Below, in pieces: positions 63,426 to 64,000 of a DNA stretch of 64,000 nucleotides; the stretch's first letter is position 1, and the number at the start of each line of letters is the position of its first letter. The DNA lies in NCBI RefSeq assembly GCF_900091655.1, contig NZ_LT594621.1, positions 1-64,000 on the forward strand, in the 5' to 3' direction. Both the position numbers and the translations under genes were made by a program. The notes beneath the pieces were generated by a model. The model worked only from the letters and a program-made list of their open reading frames with translations. It searched no databases and had not been told where the DNA came from. The DNA comes from Culturomica massiliensis (GTDB taxonomy: Bacteria; Bacteroidota; Bacteroidia; Bacteroidales; Marinifilaceae).

Positions 63426-64000
63426 ATGATCAAGTTTGTTTTTGGGTTATTTCTGTGGTGTGGATTGTGTGGGTGTAATTCTTCGTGTCCGACTATTTCT
63501 TTGCGTATGGATAAACAGGTCGCTCCTGTTTTTATCAGACAGGAGGAGAATTCTGTTTTGCATATCCAGGTCGACAATACAACGGATAAGGAATTGGTTT
63601 TGAATAAACTTGTATTATCTGCTAAGGGAACGAGCCGTATAGAAGCTGTGAAACAGGTCCGGATTTATTTTACAGGTTTGAATCCTAATTTTAGTTCTAC
63701 GGTTTTGTTCGGTCATACACAAGATGCCCGAGAAGTCAATACATTTAAAGGACAACAGGCTTTAAAGCCGGGTATCAATCATTTCTGGGTGTCCGTTTGT
63801 TTGTCGGAAAATGCATTATTGTCCGATAAGATTCATTTTACCTGTACGGATGCGACGTTATCAGATGCTTGTGTCGTTGTGGCAGATAGTCTGCCTTTAC
63901 TGTCTTCTGCTGTAGGGTATGCTGTCCGGTTGCGTGGGGACGATCAGGTAAATGCTTATCGGATTCCCGGGTTGGTGTGTACACCTAAGGGAACTTTGAT
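63426..64000 (+). CDS. Sialidase (GH33) lipoprotein, N-terminal part cut by the window end
   Basis: From the ATG at 63426 the frame stays open to the window end, giving 191 codons. It begins with a lipoprotein signal (IKFVFGLFLWCGLCGC, lipobox cysteine C17). An N-terminal domain of about 150 residues typical of Bacteroidetes sialidases follows, and then RLRGDDQVNAYRIPGLV, where the YRIP motif carries the catalytic arginine of exo-alpha-sialidases. It would release sialic acid from host mucins. The BNR/Asp-box repeats and the remaining active site lie beyond base 64000. Confidence 0.8.
   Translation, partial: MIKFVFGLFLWCGLCGCNSSCPTISLRMDKQVAPVFIRQEENSVLHIQVDNTTDKELVLNKLVLSAKGTSRIEAVKQVRIYFTGLNPNFSSTVLFGHTQDAREVNTFKGQQALKPGINHFWVSVCLSENALLSDKIHFTCTDATLSDACVVVADSLPLLSSAVGYAVRLRGDDQVNAYRIPGLVCTPKGTL

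Overview
The window looks like chromosomal DNA of a gut member of the Bacteroidales, most like Odoribacter or Butyricimonas. The clues are Bacteroidetes-type promoter boxes (TTTG about 20 bp before TAnnTTTG), SusD-free but lipoprotein-rich envelope genes, RseC-led Rnf genes, PorT-like barrels, and moderate GC with very AT-rich spacers. The genus is inferred from gene content only. I found no rRNA, tRNA or CRISPR array. Apart from one IS4-type transposase at the left edge, this is mostly core genome.

Layout: 0-3 kb holds the transposase and a POT-like transporter. 3.5-6.6 kb has a ResB/CcsA cytochrome c assembly pair and a triheme cytochrome c peroxidase. 6.7-10.8 kb has a DNA glycosylase-family protein, a GadC-like antiporter, an HD protein, GreA and a HIT protein. 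10.9-13.5 kb is an ABC transporter operon that ends in its own GntR/YtrA-type regulator and starts at a nested inverted-repeat operator. 13.6-14.8 kb has a thioesterase and a HAD phosphatase. 14.9-21.2 kb is a histidine-rich RND metal-efflux operon. 21.3-25.6 kb has methylglyoxal synthase and the oxidative pentose phosphate genes gnd-zwf-pgl. 25.7-33 kb has an AlbA_2-domain protein, an exported Fe/Mn superoxide dismutase and a giant alpha-2-macroglobulin lipoprotein. 33-38 kb has UDP-glucose dehydrogenase, a lipid kinase, a CCA-adding-type enzyme and a HAD protein. 38-42 kb is a secreted GH2 beta-galactosidase with a C-terminal F5/8C domain. 42.3-48.3 kb is a complete rseC-rnfBCDGEA operon. 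48.5-50.6 kb has a small lipoprotein, a YhcH-family protein and a ROK regulator. 51.8-60.6 kb has housekeeping genes (era, der, miaA, a xer recombinase, aroQ, pyruvate kinase) with a few accessory genes. 60.7-63.4 kb has three outer-membrane barrel proteins. The window ends inside a lipoprotein sialidase.

The most unusual structure is non-coding. A 31-bp palindrome (11-bp arms ATTACACANTG/CANTGTGTAAT around a 9-nt asymmetric core AGTCCGTCC or GGACGGACT) occurs at least eight times in intergenic DNA. Five copies form a tandem array with a period of about 150-158 bp just upstream of the era promoter. A second, AT-rich family of inverted-repeat arms built from words such as GATTTTAAATTTTAGATTG bounds intergenic blocks of about 100-160 bp and also lies inside the array units. 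Together they look like an undescribed REP/MITE-like family.

Several loci share a redox and envelope-stress theme: cytochrome c peroxidase with its heme-attachment machinery, exported superoxide dismutase, Rnf with RseC, NADPH-generating pentose phosphate genes, metal efflux, and alpha-2-macroglobulin. This fits an anaerobe coping with brief oxygen exposure, which is an inference from gene content.
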